Shown: positions 46,538 to 59,070, numbered from the stretch's first letter. The stretch: 64,000 nucleotides of DNA from Austropuccinia psidii (GCA_023105745.1 JALGQZ010000002.1:77107285-77171284); one strand, 5' to 3'. Translations and numbers: made by a program. Notes: a model not told the origin generated them from the sequence alone.

Positions 46538-47251
46538 ATTCTACTCTTTTCTGTTGTAAGCATCACCTTGGCCACTCTGTGGGCACTTTGCAATTTGGAC
46601 ACAGATACTCTGGCCTGGTTTTCAACATCAATTCCAATTTATGGCCATTTACACTTGGGCAAATGGACCATTCCTTTCTTATTTTCCTTCCCAAGATATT
46701 ATCCCTTCAACACATTCTTTTATCAAAACCTTTCTTATTTATGGCACTGGTGGCAGTTGTAACTACCAAAAGTAAGTTCCCCTCCTGGTGTGCACTTCCC
46801 TGAGGGGTGTACAATCTTTCAAAGCATCACCTTGGCCACTCTGTGAGCACCTGGCATGAAATCATGTTATCCAGGTCCTTGGCCACTTTAGAAATCAACT
46901 GTCAAAATCCGTGATGAAGATTGGACTCTCCCTCAAAATTCATTTTCCTTTTTATTTTCTTTTTCTTTCTTCATATTTGTTTCTTTTACTTTTTTATTCT
47001 TTATATTTTCTGAAATTTCTTTTCTTATAACTCTCAATGCCAAAATCATGTCTTCAACATTTTTGAGCCAAATGTCAAGAGAAGACCAACTCAACCTCAA
47101 TTCATATGCCAACACTTTTATCAGTTCAAAATTTTTCTTTGCAAGATTCAAATACCTCTGGAATCCCTAGGTCCAATCCATCTCAACAGCCTCAACAGGT
47201 TTCTACCTTATCTTGGTGCTCAGGAGCTCACCATTCAAGGTAGGGGGGTAC
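46538..47251 (+). other. 3' UTR of element D, second part, and polypurine tract
   Basis: Begins with the duplicated ATTCT and continues D after the E insertion. It contains a second GTAAGT cassette (46738-46855) and the GGTGCTCAGGAGCTCACCATT block, then CAAGGTAGGGGGGTAC (47236-47251) directly before the LTR. No coding frame stands out. Confidence 0.75.
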
Positions 47252-48788
47252 TGTCACAACCACAAAGAATGACCCTCCTCCATTGGTGTTGTGCCAATTC
47301 CAACCTGGGACCAAGTTGGGACCAATTGGCCACATTATATCTTTATGACCAATTTGGCCCCTTCTGGTGCTCTATGGAATTTTGGCCATATCACTCTTCC
47401 CTGGCCTTTTATGACCTCAGGCCATATCCTGCCATCCTTGGCCTCCCTGGCCAATTCTTCCATATCCCCAACCCCCAGGTCTTTAATCTTGTTTTTGGGC
47501 CTGGGGGTGTCCTTTTGTGTCCTAGGGGGTTCTGGGCCCTCTAGCCAGAACCATCTCTTCCGGGCCACCCCTTTTCATTAGGGGTTCTAGGGCCTAAATG
47601 GCCTTTTTGGGCCATTTAGACCCCCTATGGCTTCTACAGTCCGTGGGCCAATGATGCCAAAAGGGGGAAGGCCAGGTGGGTCCCAAACCACAATTTTGGC
47701 CCCAAATTCCATAAAGACCCTCAGGACCCAATTTTGGCCAATAACCACCATGGCCTCTGGCAATCACCAGATCAGCTCAGTTCAAGCTTTCCCCTCACCT
47801 TAAGGGGAATTCTTTCACTCCTCCATGCACCCCATACTCAAGGTTGCAGGAGTGGTGCATATATGGTGTTATATACCATTATGCACCATTTTTGCTCAGA
47901 AATTCAATGGTGACATTTTCAGGACCCAATTCCATCTTTCCAAATCAAGGTCCCAAAATCCAACGCCCATTTCAAAGGAGGACTTCTCAACTCATCAGTC
48001 TGGCAATCCATGGGGGCAATCAGAAGACCATTCAAGGATCCCAATCACCTGGCCCTGCAGGAGTTGGGTTGGCAATTTCATTCAGGATTATTTCAAGGGC
48101 TATTCTCAGAGGATATACATTCTTTCAATAAGTTTTCAAGGCATCAAGTATTTCAATACTCCTTTGACAACTCAATTGGTCCATACAGGCGTCAATCAAT
48201 CAACCTGTATGTACTTGGCCCAATTGGGCCAATTCATATCCCACTGTGGGAATTCAGTCACACAGTTCAAATTCGAAGATGGCCAGATCTATATTGACCC
48301 AGTTCAGACAATACAGCCAGTGACTCACCTTCCATGATCAGTCTTTCAACCTTTCAGCACCTGGGAACTTTTTCCCCAGTTAATTAATATATTGGATTTA
48401 TCTTTATCTTTATCTTTATTTTCTTTTAGTTTATTAAAGTTAATACTGATAATCTTAAGTCAGTCATTCAGAACCCTTTCCTTTTTCTTCCTCGCCTGTC
48501 AGTGGATATTGGTGGTCATATCCTTTACTAATTCCATTTCCTTTCTGGAATGTTGAAACAGTGAATTGAGGATTCACTTGGTTGGCTTCTTGGCCTTTGC
48601 CTTCTCTTATCATCTTTGGCCTTTGGCTTCTTATCTTTTCTTTTATATTTGGCATACTTGTCTTTTCCCTTATTCTTCTTTGAAGAAACTTAATCTTTAT
48701 TATTTCTCATATCCTTTGGAGCCCTCCAAGTGAGTTCTTGATTCCTGAGTGCCAGGCCCCTCTTGCTTCCATAAGAGCCCCTGTGACA
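47252..48788 (+). repeat. 3' LTR of element D (1537 bp)
   Basis: TGTCACAACC ... CCCTGTGACA, followed by the duplicated CTTAC. About 100 bp shorter than the 5' LTR because of small deletions in the GGCC-rich part near 47650. It contains the hairpin/AGTTAATTAATA block at 48361-48389, with one stem mismatch. Confidence 0.93.
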
Positions 48789-48793
48789 CTTAC

Positions 48794-50660
48794 ATTATAA
48801 TTATTAAATAATCATCTCATATATCAATGTAGAAAATACCCTTAATATTACCAGTTTCCTCAATGTGGTTTTTCTATTCCTGTATAAAATTGATATTAAT
48901 TAAATTACAATTTGAAACATCAATAATTAAAATGATTATAGCAGTGCAATAGATAAATCTTAATTTAAAAGACCTTTTTTAAATTTATCTTCCATTTTTT
49001 GAGATAAAGAGCTATTTGAAACAGGGTATCAAATATAATAAATATATTTCTCCAATAATTCAATGGATAATATCCTATTAGCTCGAGTCTTATTCCATTT
49101 TATCCTTTCACATAAGACTCAAATCCTTTGTTTGTATCCTTTTTACTGAGGAAAAAGACAAATTCAAATACTTAGTTAATACTTAGATAAAGTCAAAAAC
49201 TTCCGGAAAACTTATTTCAGATTAATTATGATACTTCTTTGTATATAGTGCTCATTATTTTCATAGAAATATTACTTCATAATTTTTGTGAGTGTAAGCC
49301 ATTATTTCATTTATTGATATTACAAGAAGGTTTTCATTGATTATTTCAACCAGTTAGCTTTAATGTAAACTCTCATTATGCTCACAATTTCTTTTTTGTT
49401 TATATTGATAGATAAACTCTTTTATCTTACTTAAAATCCCATTTTAAATACTTCTTGCAACTAGAATGACTCTTGATTATCTTTTTTTTACATTTATTGG
49501 GAGTGAATTGTTACTCCCTGTATCTATTTTGAATTCGAATGAGAAACTTTTAAGTTCGTTATTACTCTGCTATTTTCTTGAATATATTTAATAATCTTTC
49601 AACAATAAAAATCAGTTTTTTATTTTTAAAACAGAGAAATGAAGTTTTTTTCAAATTCTATTCAATAAAAATAAGCTAACCAACTTTTTTATATGATTTT
49701 CTCATTCAAAAATTTTACTCCAAAGACTTTTTTTTTGAAAAACATGACAAAAATTATTTTTGGACAAAATATGAATCTTAGTTCTTTTTTTTATGCTTTT
49801 TTGGATCTAGGTTTAGAGTATTTGTGGTTAATTAGTATAAATTCCCTTTTAAATATTAGACGATAGGCTTGTTAGAAAATTCAAAAACTATGGTTTCATT
49901 CTTTTCACCTAAATTTCTCCTGAAATTTTTGAAAAATGTTCATGAGTATTTTTTTGCTTTATTTATCCAGAAATAAGGAATAAATTACTCAAAATAGATT
50001 TTCATCAGGTTTCAAAATTATTGCAATACTGCTTAAGTTTTTATTTAAATAATAAAGAATCTGAACTCCTCAAATTCTCAATGAGCTGTAGGCAGGGCTG
50101 GAAAATATACTGCATTCATGGTGCTGGGGGTGCAGCTGCCACTGGGCCGTTTGTCAAAGCCTTTTAATTATTAAAATGTTTTTTGGTTTTGTAGAGCTTA
50201 AAAATATCCTATTTAGGCTTTAGATAATTCTAGTGGTTGTTGCAGTAATACAAGTCTTTTAAAAGCTAGCAAGAATCACTTGATATAGCTTCCTTTCCTC
50301 TTCAGCTTTAGTAGGAACCTGAAAATGGTAACTTGATAATAAACATTCCACATTCAAAGGTTTTGATTTTCAAGAACAATCATATTTCAACTCACTTCAT
50401 TATTTACTTTCATATTCCTTTCAACCAACCTTAACTTCATTAGCTTTTGTAGATAGACAGCACCTTTGGATATGTATTTTATTCATTGTTGTGGATTTCC
50501 ACAACTGTTTTTTCAGTATTGAATTCTCAAAATTGAGTGAATTATTCTAGCTAATGACTCACTAAGTGGTTTTGTATGACAATATTTGAGCATATCAAGA
50601 ACTTATGACACGGCCCATTTCTCTGTTGCCAAAATTGTTGAGTGTTAGCAGTCTTTTTTG
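48794..50660. other. AT-rich flank without recognised genes
   Basis: Right flank of D. Only short open frames. A small GC-richer patch (50095-50160, around GGTGCTGGGGGTGCAGCTGCC) stands out, but I could not assign it. Confidence 0.5.
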
Positions 50661-50671
50661 AGGGAACCCTT

Positions 50672-51160
50672 ACCTTGTTCAACGAAATGCGCGCTACGTT
50701 TACATGCCAAAGCATTCAGCCAGACTTTAGGAAGATATCAGACGAGATTTTTCAGTGAAATCAAAATTTCAAGGCTTTCTTCACAAGTAGTGGGTAAATT
50801 TGGAAAGTTACTATTAATAAGAGCAAAAACAAGGTCAATAGGTACTGCATGTGCTACTACATGTATTGCTGTTAGCAAAATGGTTGTAATTCGATAGAAG
50901 TCGACTTTAAATACGGAGAACAAGCTTGGAAAACAAGTTATGAAATGCCGAATCTCAACAACCATCAGATGGATATCAATCGAGAGTATAGTAAAAGATT
51001 TTTTTATAGAAGCTGGTAATTTAGTACCATTTTTATGGTTCAAACTTTGATAGAAGGATCCAAAAAGTAAAGTCTTTACTTCTGGGGTTGAAGTTGATTG
51101 CACTTTTGCGTGGCTGTAACAACTCATTTCTTCCAATTTGTGAATATTCGAACCAGCCAC
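50672..51160 (-). pseudogene. Possible host exon with an in-frame TGA
   Basis: On the minus strand an open frame (with an internal ATG at 51124) encodes KLEEMSCYSHAKVQSTST..., then a hydrophobic, helical part (TTILLTAIHVVAHAVPIDLVF) and CEESLEILISLKNLV. It stops at TGA (50738-50740) and then continues in the same frame with a protein-like segment (YLPKVWLNALACKRSAHFVEQ) ending at a good donor, AACAAG/GTAAGG (near 50671). A CGA to TGA change could explain the stop. Upstream is a TAG, so it may be an internal exon. I do not recognise the family. It lies 112 bases downstream of the uL23m gene on the same strand. Alternative: a chance open frame. Confidence 0.35.
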
Positions 51161-51271
51161 TAGTATTCATAAACGCTCTCCAATCGGTGTAAAACACTGT
51201 ATATGTTTGTAGAATTTGCTGAAATGAAAATGGGCTGAGCTGACAAGTAAAGATTAGACTTCTCGCTCTTG

Positions 51272-52117
51272 TTACGAGTGAGTCTTTCGCGAGCGAGCTT
51301 TGGATTCCATGAGAGATTTTTTGACATGATCTTGTAGTTCGTCATGAATCTGTTTTTTGCTATCTATAATGCTCCTCAACACATTTGATCGCTCGCCTTT
51401 GTCTACAGGTCCACTGGGGAGTACTTGGTTACGATCTGTCTTGCCTTGCTGAAGAGCCGTAAGACGGGCGCGATGGTAAGAGTTGATCAGATCGGAGTAC
51501 ATATATTGTTCATCGAGCCACTTTTCACTCGGTCGGCTGGGATAAAAAAAAGGTCGATCAAGCCCAACCCAAACTTTTTTGAAGGTTCTCGTTTTGTCCC
51601 GGGCGATAGTGATACCGCCGCGAACCTTACTTTTAAGCTGACGTTGGAATCGCCCACGATAGATTGCAGTGCGAATGCTAGTGATTCCAAGGCCGTAAAT
51701 CTGCCGAAGATAATTAAATATATCTGGCTTGGTTAATCGAAGATCGCAGCGGAAAATTGCCGTGAAGGGGTCTCCACGATCGGTGGCACTCGGGCGGACC
51801 AAACGTATAGATAGATTTGGGAAGTGAACCGGATCCTGCGCCTTGGCATATGCGCTTCCGATGGGAGATCGGCCATTGTTAAGGGACCGTATTAGGACAT
51901 CTTTTTGCGAAGGCTCTGTGCTATGGTGATCTAAGCGCAGAGGACGTCTTGGCAGCTTTTTGAGAGCATTTCGCACGGTTTCGTTAGGAGGACTGGCCGG
52001 AGCTCCGGCATGCCCTTCAGAAGCTGTGGCCAAACGGCGCAACGCCACCGATGACGAGGATGAGCGATGCTTGAGGGCGGCGAGAAGAGTCTTGCCGACC
52101 GAAATCTTGGAGCTCAT
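51272..52117 (-). CDS. MRP20: Mitochondrial large-subunit ribosomal protein uL23m
   Basis: A single-exon frame of 281 residues, ATG at 52117, TAA at 51272-51274. The N-terminus (MSSKISVGKTLLAALKHRSS...ALRRLATAS) is Ser/Arg/Lys-rich and free of acidic residues, a typical mitochondrial presequence. The L23 core (about residues 100-205) has F-P-N-L-S-I-R-L, FRCDLRLTKPDIFNYLRQIYGL, SIRTAIYRGR and a VWVGLDRPFFYPSRPS segment, followed by a charged helical tail. The protein sits at the polypeptide exit of the mitochondrial ribosome. Length and order fit fungal homologues (yeast Mrp20). Codon composition is far more GC-rich than the surroundings. It is the only well-supported host gene in the window. 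The yeast symbol is given by family similarity only. Confidence 0.87.
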   Translation of the reverse strand: MSSKISVGKTLLAALKHRSSSSSVALRRLATASEGHAGAPASPPNETVRNALKKLPRRPLRLDHHSTEPSQKDVLIRSLNNGRSPIGSAYAKAQDPVHFPNLSIRLVRPSATDRGDPFTAIFRCDLRLTKPDIFNYLRQIYGLGITSIRTAIYRGRFQRQLKSKVRGGITIARDKTRTFKKVWVGLDRPFFYPSRPSEKWLDEQYMYSDLINSYHRARLTALQQGKTDRNQVLPSGPVDKGERSNVLRSIIDSKKQIHDELQDHVKKSLMESKARSRKTHS

Positions 52118-52262
52118 CGTGACCAGCGGGAGCCTGAGGCCTGGAGGAGCGCGGAGGATCGCCGGGCAGTGAAAAATTTAGGCGGAGCCCAGGGCAGGCT
52201 GCGGGGGCGCTGGGGATGCGGTGCGCGTCAGGGAGCAGTCTTTCTGCTGCGGACAAAGCTAA
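52118..52262 (-). promoter_or_regulatory. GC-rich 5' flank of the uL23m gene
   Basis: About 145 bp of high-GC sequence with several CpGs directly upstream of the ATG, ending abruptly in AT-rich DNA near 52263. No TATA box is evident. It is a plausible promoter and 5' UTR, judged only by position and composition. Confidence 0.45.
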
Positions 52263-53448
52263 CATCCTCTATGACTACAAATCGTTTTCGATAGTTCCAG
52301 AGACATTTTTACTGCATCATGTCAGCATTGAAAGGAATAAATCTCCTCAAAGCCGACAGAGTATTGGAATTTTCTCAGCAGCAAAACAAACACTTGAAAA
52401 TACAATTATTATTGAAGTAAATCACTTGAATAAGAGAAAAAGACTCAAAGATCGGAAAGAAATATATTTTGAGGGAAAAGATATAAATTCAAAGACTAAT
52501 GGAAAAAAGATTTTTTCAACTCTTAATTGAATAAAAAACTGGAGCACTTTAATTCTGAAAAAACATTGTTGGAATTTTTTAATTCACAATTGATGGGGGA
52601 AGTGGTTATGAATATTAATGTATAATTATTGCTACTTGGGGAATATTGAAAGGGAATATAAATTGGGAAAAAGTTCAGATCCCAAAAGAAATTTACTTAT
52701 AGCGTTTTTAAACAAATCTTTGGTACTTCCTGCACCTTTTAATCAATGTTCATTTATTTATATTTGGTGTGAATTAAGTAATTTTGATTTTTTTAATTAA
52801 TGTTTTTAATTTGAAATAGTCACCAAAATCTATATTTTTCCTTGAAAAATTTCATTTTCAAATTGTTATTGTATCTTTTTGGGGTCCATAAAATCACAAT
52901 AGTAATTTGAACAAAGGAGCTGTTTCATCAAAACCTTTTTTTGTGTAAACCTTTGAAAAGTAGTTGACTAAACAATTCAGTATTTTGAAGAAGGTAAATT
53001 CAGAGATATTGTTAAATTATCTTTAAAAACTTCCAGGTTTTTTTGATAACCTATATAGCACATGGAAATTTATCAAAAATAGAAATTGGTTTCTAGTAAA
53101 AACATGTAAGATTTTTTTTTACAAAAAAGATCCTCAAACAATTTTTTTGCATAATCTTTCTATTTTTTTTGATGGGTTCTGAACCACACTTAATTTTTTC
53201 AATGTTTTTTAATGTTTTTTTTAAATTACACATTTAGAAAAATGGAAACATTATTGGAAAAATATTTTACTGATGGGATTGGTTTCTTTTTTCAAAAGAA
53301 AAGGGAGAATATTTATAATAAATATAAAAATTCTCATAATCTAGAGAAGTTTTTTTGATGTAAAAATTTAAGGCCAAAAAAGGGGTTCGAATTGTTTATC
53401 CACAGATGAAGATATAATATGATTTTTTTACAGTTTTAACCTCAATTT
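52263..53448. other. AT-rich stretch without recognised genes
   Basis: Long A/T runs and only short, low-complexity open frames. No repeat terminus is seen until the LTR at 53449. Confidence 0.5.
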
Positions 53449-54868
53449 TGTCAGCCTGTGACTCAAAACCAGAGCACAAGCATGACAGCCAAAATACCAT
53501 AAACCAATGGTAGAGTAAAATACCAACAACACATGGATCTGAGCCAAACTAGCTCAAAAGGTATCAAAATAAAGAAGAAACTAACCCTTTCCAAAATATA
53601 CAACTCCCATAACTATAGGACAAATGATAACAAAGTTATTTGGGCTCAAAGTAGTTTCTGAGCATAAACCTTAATTTTCACCTCTCATCTAAAATCTAGA
53701 GAAAGAGGCAGAACCTCATCAAATGGGTGTTCAAATTGAAGCTCTCAGTCAGGTATATCCAATAGTACTACCCACACTGAGATAACATCAAAACTACAGA
53801 AGTTATGGCCAAATTTAAGCCAAATAAGGGTGAATAAAATATTCACCTCTCATCTAGCTTCTACAGTTTTAGTGTGAGCTAGTTAAAGTGGGATCATGTT
53901 GGAAAGAGAAAAATCAGGGATATCTGATTTTGCCATCTATTTCCCCATAACTCATCTAGAACAAACATCATGGAGTAAACAAGTTCCATACAGGCTTTAA
54001 GAAAATCCATTTTGGAATAATGAAGATTGAGTGTGGTATAAATTTTCCATATTTAATGCTACCAATACAAAATGAGGTACTATTGTGTATACCACATCCA
54101 GGGCTACACAATGAAAAAAGGTTGAGCTCAATATCTTAAAAACAGACAAAGTAATGGAAGCTTTAAGGTTAGAATCCCACAGCTGGGACAATAGACCTTT
54201 ACTGTGGGATACTATCCCATATGTTTAATTATAAGGTGTCAATTAGGAAAAGGAGCCTGTTTATCCTTCAATACATCATGGTTAAGTCAATATGGGGTCC
54301 CCATACAGGTTATGTACAGAATTCTATGTGTCATACATGTCAGAAGAGGGCTGTGTGGTCCCCAGATCAAAATATTCACCCTGTATTGGTGAAAACTGCC
54401 CAGATGTGGTTTCAAAGCCACATACAAGCCCAATACAGGCTATAAAGGCTTTATAAAAACCACAATCAAGTCTTGGGAAGTGAAAAATCCTCACTTCTTC
54501 TATGTGAACTAGTATAGAGGACCTCTTAACCCATTTTCAGGAGAAAAAGAGACCTTTCTCTGCCCAAAAGAGAAATCCCCATACCTCTCTTGAGTTCATA
54601 TGTTGTACAACTGGTTACCAAATGCTATACTTTTGGAAAAAAATCAGGTATAACCATAATATCAGTTATTTTATGTAGTCTTTATTATAATAAACCAATT
54701 GATAAAACTGCCTCCAGGGCTTTCAACAGTTCTCACCATCACTATTCCTCAATAGAAAATCCCTGAATATTACTATAAAATTATTATTCTTTATTATTAT
54801 TCATTTCACAGTAAGAGTTGAAATTGTAAACAAATTCATTATCACTTTATCATAGACTCAGCCTGACA
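53449..54868 (+). repeat. Solo LTR of family F (1420 bp)
   Basis: Begins TGTCAGCCTGTGACTC and ends CTCAGCCTGACA, aligning in reverse to the LTRs of element F (1421 bp). AATTT at 53444-53448 is repeated at 54869-54873. It is clearly more diverged than the F pair. Contained short frames (for example 54204-54445) are part of the LTR, not genes. Confidence 0.92.
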
Positions 54869-54873
54869 AATTT

Positions 54874-57622
54874 TGTGACAAGATAACAAAACCTTCATCA
54901 TCGCAACAGAGATATCATCATTATGTAAAAAAACATTGTTATAGTTATAATAATTTTATGGTTTAAAATAACAATAATCTTAGTTAATTGGTAGACCCAA
55001 AGAAGGCTTTAGTGAAAGAATGTAATCCCTTACACGTTTTTACCTAATTATGGTGAAAAAAAATACTTTTTTGGTAAGAAGACATAAGAGCCCCATTTTT
55101 CGGAAGAAATTGCCCAGGAAAATATTTGGGGGATTCCTGTTTTTTTTCCTTGGAATTTTTTCTGATTGGGTGGATTGTTAAGAAAAGCAAAATTTTCAGG
55201 ATATTTTTTTGTAATTTTTTTAATTGGAAAATTTGATGAAATGGCAAACTTCTTTAAAAAAAACTTATTGCGAAGGTTCCCGATAACAAATTTGATTTCT
55301 TTATTTTTTCAAAGTAGAAGAATGATCTGTAGAATCCTTAAATAAATATCAAAGCTTTGAATTATTCTTCTGAATGAACAATTCCATGTTTAAAAAGAAG
55401 TCTTGATAACAAAAAACAAAAATATTTATGAGGAAAAAAATCTTTTCATTTATGAACTATGAATCTATGAAAGGACAGATATTTCGTGCTTGAGTAAAAA
55501 TATTATGAAAAATCATATTTAGGGGGGAAGTAAATAATAAATTTTGAAAAAAAAATCAGTGAGGGGATACATCATGTATGACTAAGAAGTGGGTCACTCT
55601 TTTAAAAAAACAAACAGAGTGTTATTGAAAAGATGAAAATATCTTTATTGAAGAAATAAAAAAAATTGTATTGAAGAAAGGAAAAGAATCCTATTCTATC
55701 AATTAAAGTCATTTCATTATTCCAAAAACAAAGATGCTATTGTTTCAAAAATAAAAGTTTTTGTCTTCAAATTAAAGGAGTTTTATCATTGAAAGTTAAA
55801 GAATAATATTTCAATTTTTCCAATAAAAAGGGCGACATTGTATAAAAAAAGAATTTCATTACTTTTTTGTATATCAAAACATATTTATTGTTTCTGTTAG
55901 AAACCTTTTATTGTTTTTAAAGCCATATTTTAATGGCTTTTCCGGAAATAGTTTGATGGATTTACAGCCATATTTTTTTTGGCTTTCATAATAAAATTGG
56001 TATTAAACTGATAAAATAACCCCTATGTTGGAGGAAGTAAGCTATAATCATTTACTAAAAAGGAGGGGAACCGGGGAATCGGTTAAATATTTCTACCATA
56101 ATCCTATATATTTTTACCAGATTTAGGCTAAAAAAAATTAAGAGATTATGTGTTTTTAATGATCTTCTTATGTGATTTTACCAAAACCCTGAGAATTGTG
56201 GAATTTATGCCAGATTATTTGGCTCATTGATCCCCACATAGCCCATTATAGTGGTAAAATTTGAAAAAAAAAACAAATAATATGAGTGTGAAAAATGTTT
56301 CTCTCCCAAAGATTTTAATTGAATTCTCCGAAAATGAGCTTTTAAGAGATTTTTTACTTTGAAATCTTTTCGAGTGGATTATTTGGATTTAATTACTAAT
56401 AAAAGAGGGTTCAATATGCAATTCCCTTCTCTTAGAATTATTAACACTGAGACTCTTTGCATATTCAATAATATAAGTCTATGTTTTTGTCAATAAGTGG
56501 CCTTTAAGAGTGGTATTTTGATTCAAGAGATCAAAATTTCAATGTCATGAAAGAATTACAATCTAATAATTTTTGTTTCTATAAAATTTTTCTTGTTTCT
56601 TCTGGATGATTTGTCAAAATATATTACTTAATTTAAGCTAAAACTTTTTTTATTTTGTAAAAAAGTAAAGAAATGTTTATGCTACCTTCTCCGATTTTTC
56701 TTTATTAAAAAGAAGAAATTATTTAATTTCCCAAAATTTGTTTTCTCAAAAGTGGGAGATTTTATAAAATTTTTTTGGAAAAAAGAAAACATTAGCTTTC
56801 TTACATAAGAAATGTTCTTTTACATTAATGGAAATATTTCAGATGTTTTGACAATCAATTGGCGCTTCATTATCATTAGTGTATTCAAAGAAATTCTATT
56901 CGAAATCCCCCTTTTTTGAATTTTAGAAATGAGATGAAGTCTTTCAATTTGAAATAAATATAGAATTTTTCAAATAAATGTGTCTAATAAAGGATTAACT
57001 TTATAAAAACTATATTTAATAATATTAATAATTATAATTCAAATCTCATAATCTTAATTCTATCTAGTTTAAAATAGATGTTTCAAATTGAATGCAGTCC
57101 TTTAACAAACTTAACTTTACCAAATCTTGGTGATGCAATAATTTGTGAGGAAATTTCATGCAAAAAATCCTTATCTTCTAAAATGTTTAAAATTATTTGA
57201 ATTTTTTTTTATTTATAATGAAAAATTATTGAAAAAGAATTGATTCCAGTTTAAGCCAATAATTAGGAAATTCGTGTTGAAAAAAGTTTATTTATCTTTT
57301 CTTGAGTCTCTTTTTACTTTTTATGAATTACTTGGATCAAATATAGAGCGAAGAATTATATATTATTTTTATTTAATAGTCAGTTCATTCTATAAAGATC
57401 TCTCTTAAGCTATAATGATTATAGTATAACTCAAAAGAACTAGAATGATATAATTAATAAAGGGTTGAATATTTCTGATATACCTGCAGCATTTTGATAT
57501 TTTTTTGGAAAAGACTAAATTATTCAAAGGGGAGATTATAATATGATATTAAGAATAAAATACAATAATTATGAAATAATAAAGGTGGAAAGTGAAAATA
57601 GAGAAATCAGATAATTTAAAGA
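54874..57622. other. AT-rich stretch without recognised genes
   Basis: Homopolymer-rich DNA with no convincing reading frame (the longest, 55044-55247, is Lys/Leu/Ile-rich and simple), no LTR ends and no RNA gene motif. Confidence 0.5.
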
Positions 57623-57627
57623 AATGC

Positions 57628-59048
57628 TGTCAGGGTGACTCTATGATATATCTTTACAATGACAAATAAAAGCTATTACTATGAGTGTGACACGAAAATA
57701 AATATGAGAATTAATATAATAGATGGTTAAAAGGGCTATACTAAATGAATTTAGTGATGGTGAGTACTGTTGATACCCCTGGGTGCAGTGTTTATCTGTT
57801 GGTTTACAATAATAAACCCTAAAATAATTATAATTTATAATTATACCTGTTAAATTATAGGAGTACCACTTCTTTTGAGAAGCTATACCACGTAAGAATA
57901 TCAAGAACAGGATGCTGGATTTGCTTCCTGGTGAGGCAAAGCCTCCTTTTATCTTGTTCTGGGGTAGTGGGAGGTGGTTTACCTCTGCACATGACCACAG
58001 AGTGAAAATTTTCACTACTGTGGGCTGTTTTGTGGTTCTATACACTCAATACATGCTAGTATTGGGTTGAAATGTGGTTTTAGAACCACAAGTAGTCATT
58101 TTTACCCTATACAGGGTGAAAATTTTCACCAATGGAGTTTATAGGTGTGTTCTGGTGCTTCTGACGCGTCAGAAACTGTACAGAACCTGTATGGACCTCT
58201 GTATTTGACTTAACTATGAGGTATTGAAGTATAAATAAGCTTCTGCATCTGTTTGACACCTCATAATCATACTTATGGGGTAGTATCCCACTATAAGGCT
58301 GTATTAGCCAAACTGTGGGATTTTGACCTCAAAACAGCCATAAATTTGCCAGTTTTTGAGATATGAACCTCAAAATTGGTTAGGTGTGTAGCCCTGAATG
58401 TGTTCTACACAACGGTACCTCATTTGATATGGTTATCATTAAAAATGGCAAAGTTATGCTATGTACATGTTTTTTTGTACATATGTATGATTTGGCCAAA
58501 AGCTGTATGGAGCTTGTTTGCTCAATAACTTTTGTTCTAGATGAGATATAGGGAGATGGATGGCACCATCAGATAGCTTTGAATGTGCTCTTTCCAAAAA
58601 GACCCCACTTTAGGTATCTCACACTAAAACTGTAGAAGTTAGATGAGAGGTGAATATTTTATTCACCCTTATTTGGCCTGAATTTGACCATAACTTCTGT
58701 AATACTGGTGCTAGCTCAGTTTGGCTGGTACCATTGGATAGCCCTGACTTATAGCTTCATTTTGCATACCCATTTTAAGGGGTTAAGCCTCTTACTCTGT
58801 ATTTCTGATGAGAGGTGAAAATTAAGGTTTATGCTCAGCAACAAATTTGAGCAGGAATAACTTTGTTATTCTTTGTCCTATGATGATGGAACTTGTATAT
58901 TTGGAAATAGGTGAGTTTCCTCTTTCCTTTAATACCTTTTGAGCTAATTTGGCTCAGATCCATGTTTTGGTGGTATCTTGGCTATACCATTGGTTTATGG
59001 TATTTTGGCTGTCATGCTTGTGCTCTGGTTTTGAGTCACAGGCTGACA
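57628..59048 (-). repeat. 3' LTR of element F (1421 bp)
   Basis: The plus strand reads TGTCAGGGTGACTC ... CAGGCTGACA. It contains three perfect 16-bp palindromes at 58001-58016, 58115-58130 and 58159-58174. By eye it differs from the other copy by several percent. Confidence 0.93.
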
Positions 59049-59070
59049 TACCCTCCCTCTAAAAAAAAGG
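59049..59070 (-). other. Polypurine tract of element F
   Basis: The minus strand reads CCTTTTTTTTAGAGGGAGGGTA, then the LTR start TGTCAGCC. It is nearly the tract of element A (TTTTTAGGGGGAGGGAA). Confidence 0.75.

Larger units (their letters stand above)
16136..48788 (+). mobile_element. Element D: chromovirus (Ty3/Gypsy) interrupted by three insertions
   Basis: The 5' LTR starts TGTCACAACC at 16136 and the 3' LTR ends CTGTGACA at 48788. The flanking CTTAC (16131-16135 and 48789-48793) is a perfect 5-bp target-site duplication. Removing B, the solo LTR and E, with one copy of each of their duplications, leaves about 9.7 kb: 5' LTR (16136-16240 plus 27003-28539), leader, gag, pol with chromodomain, 3' UTR and 3' LTR (47252-48788). 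All genes are broken. D is the oldest layer of this nest. Confidence 0.93.

Noticed and set aside
51130..51150. GGTTCGAAT resembling a tRNA B box
   Set aside because: It lacks the following CC, a paired acceptor stem and an A box at the right distance. No tRNA gene was found in the window.
51425..51736. Plus-strand and second-frame open frames within uL23m
   Set aside because: GC-rich coding DNA opens other frames. The uL23m frame has the conserved core and presequence.
53997..54445. Open frames in 53997-54191 and 54204-54445
   Set aside because: Inside the solo F LTR with its own target-site duplication. Not matched in frame in the other F LTRs.
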